Assembly: GCF_016765615.1 (NCBI RefSeq)
Contig: NZ_JAESWA010000022.1
Location: 893,542-957,541, forward strand
Direction of reading: 5' to 3'
DNA: 64,000 bases
Source: Clostridium paridis
GTDB taxonomy: Bacteria; Bacillota; Clostridia; Clostridiales; Clostridiaceae
The position numbers were made by a program, and so were the translations under genes. Under the pieces are notes generated by a model. That model did not search any database. It had not been told where the DNA came from and saw nothing but the letters and a program-made list of their open reading frames with translations. Position 1 is the stretch's first letter, and every line of letters begins with the position of its first letter. Positions 63,669 through 64,000 of this stretch are shown in pieces.

Positions 63669-64000
63669 CTAATTCGCAAATTCAATGTTCTCATTCTCTT
63701 GGTCTTTGGCAACTATTACTGAACCACAAATAATTAACACACTGCAAATAACAGATTTCAATGTTGTTCCTGTTCCTATGAAAATTACTTGGAATATAAT
63801 AGCCCATACGGAATATGTTATGTTAAGTGCCATAGCCCTTGTTGCTCCTATTTTATTTATTGCAGTATAATATAATAAATAAGAAGTTGTTCCAGCCAAC
63901 GCCGTTGCTACTATTAGCGCTGTAGTACTTAATGGAATTCCACTCTTTAGTACACTTATTCCTCCCATTGCAGGAATGATTATAACTCCATAAACTAATG
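63669..64000 (-). CDS. EamA/DMT-family transporter, C-terminal part (cut by window edge)
   Basis: The frame is open through the right edge of the window, so only the last 110 residues or so are present. They form about four membrane helices, with TTSYLLYYTAINKIGATRAMALNITYS typical of the second EamA repeat and a short hydrophilic tail. The family exports or imports small metabolites; the substrate is unknown. Confidence 0.82.
   Translation of the reverse strand, partial: LVYGVIIIPAMGGISVLKSGIPLSTTALIVATALAGTTSYLLYYTAINKIGATRAMALNITYSVWAIIFQVIFIGTGTTLKSVICSVLIICGSVIVAKDQENENIEFAN

Overview
The window is AT-rich DNA from a low-GC, spore-forming Gram-positive bacterium, most likely Clostridium sensu stricto. 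The evidence is an alpha/beta-type small acid-soluble spore protein, a cysteine T-box leader, a rubredoxin-tailed rubrerythrin, strong GGAGG ribosome sites and many TTG or GTG starts. I saw no tRNA, rRNA, CRISPR array or insertion sequence. Family names come from motifs I recognise, not from database searches.

Left third (1-22000), mostly housekeeping. It starts with a VanR-like two-component pair cut by the window edge and led by a PAP2 phosphatase gene. Next come D-Ala-D-Ala ligase, and then a T-box(Cys)-cysK-cysE-queG-plsC-nth run. An MgtE_N/CBS regulator-like gene follows, with an unusual leader carrying a 26-codon ORF. Then come YgiQ, a CtpE-like P-type ATPase, a lipid kinase, PssA, rubrerythrin and a YhaO-YhaN (SbcD/SbcC-like) pair.

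Middle (22000-34500). A SipW-dependent fibre locus dominates. A SipW signal peptidase is followed by four secreted proteins that share a PG-x(n)-K-x-x-x-IKN-type motif; two carry a TQWNNP tail and one carries an LPKTG sortase anchor. A fifth, longer SipW-type exported protein closes the run. A second SipW peptidase converges on the locus. Beyond it lie the spore protein, a gamma-glutamyl hydrolase, an LCP cell-wall ligase, a SulP transporter and a large membrane protein of unknown role.

Right half (34500-64000), surface polysaccharide. A long minus-strand cluster has the regulators (Wzz-like CpsC, BY-kinase CpsD, and the PHP phosphatase CpsB on its own transcript). It also has an initiating sugar transferase, a complete UDP-L-FucNAc pathway (FnlA, FnlB/CapF, FnlC), WbuB, two further glycosyltransferases, a polymerase, a pyruvyltransferase, a flippase and an acetyltransferase. 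Gene remnants lie at its joints, showing it is a mosaic. Next to it are an orphan radical SAM gene divergent from a sigma-like factor, a glucosaminidase with three cell-wall-binding repeats, a GtrA/GtrB/DUF6056 glycosylation set, and UDP-sugar dehydrogenase and epimerase genes that would feed the same pathways.

Most noteworthy: a roughly 107-base palindromic element present twice, about 36 kb apart, with a compensatory base-pair change and one copy in an apparent 5' UTR; the leader ORF before the MgtE_N/CBS gene; the SipW/LPXTG fibre locus with an apparent terminator after its first subunit gene; and a terminator-like hairpin just after the BY-kinase gene inside the polysaccharide operon.
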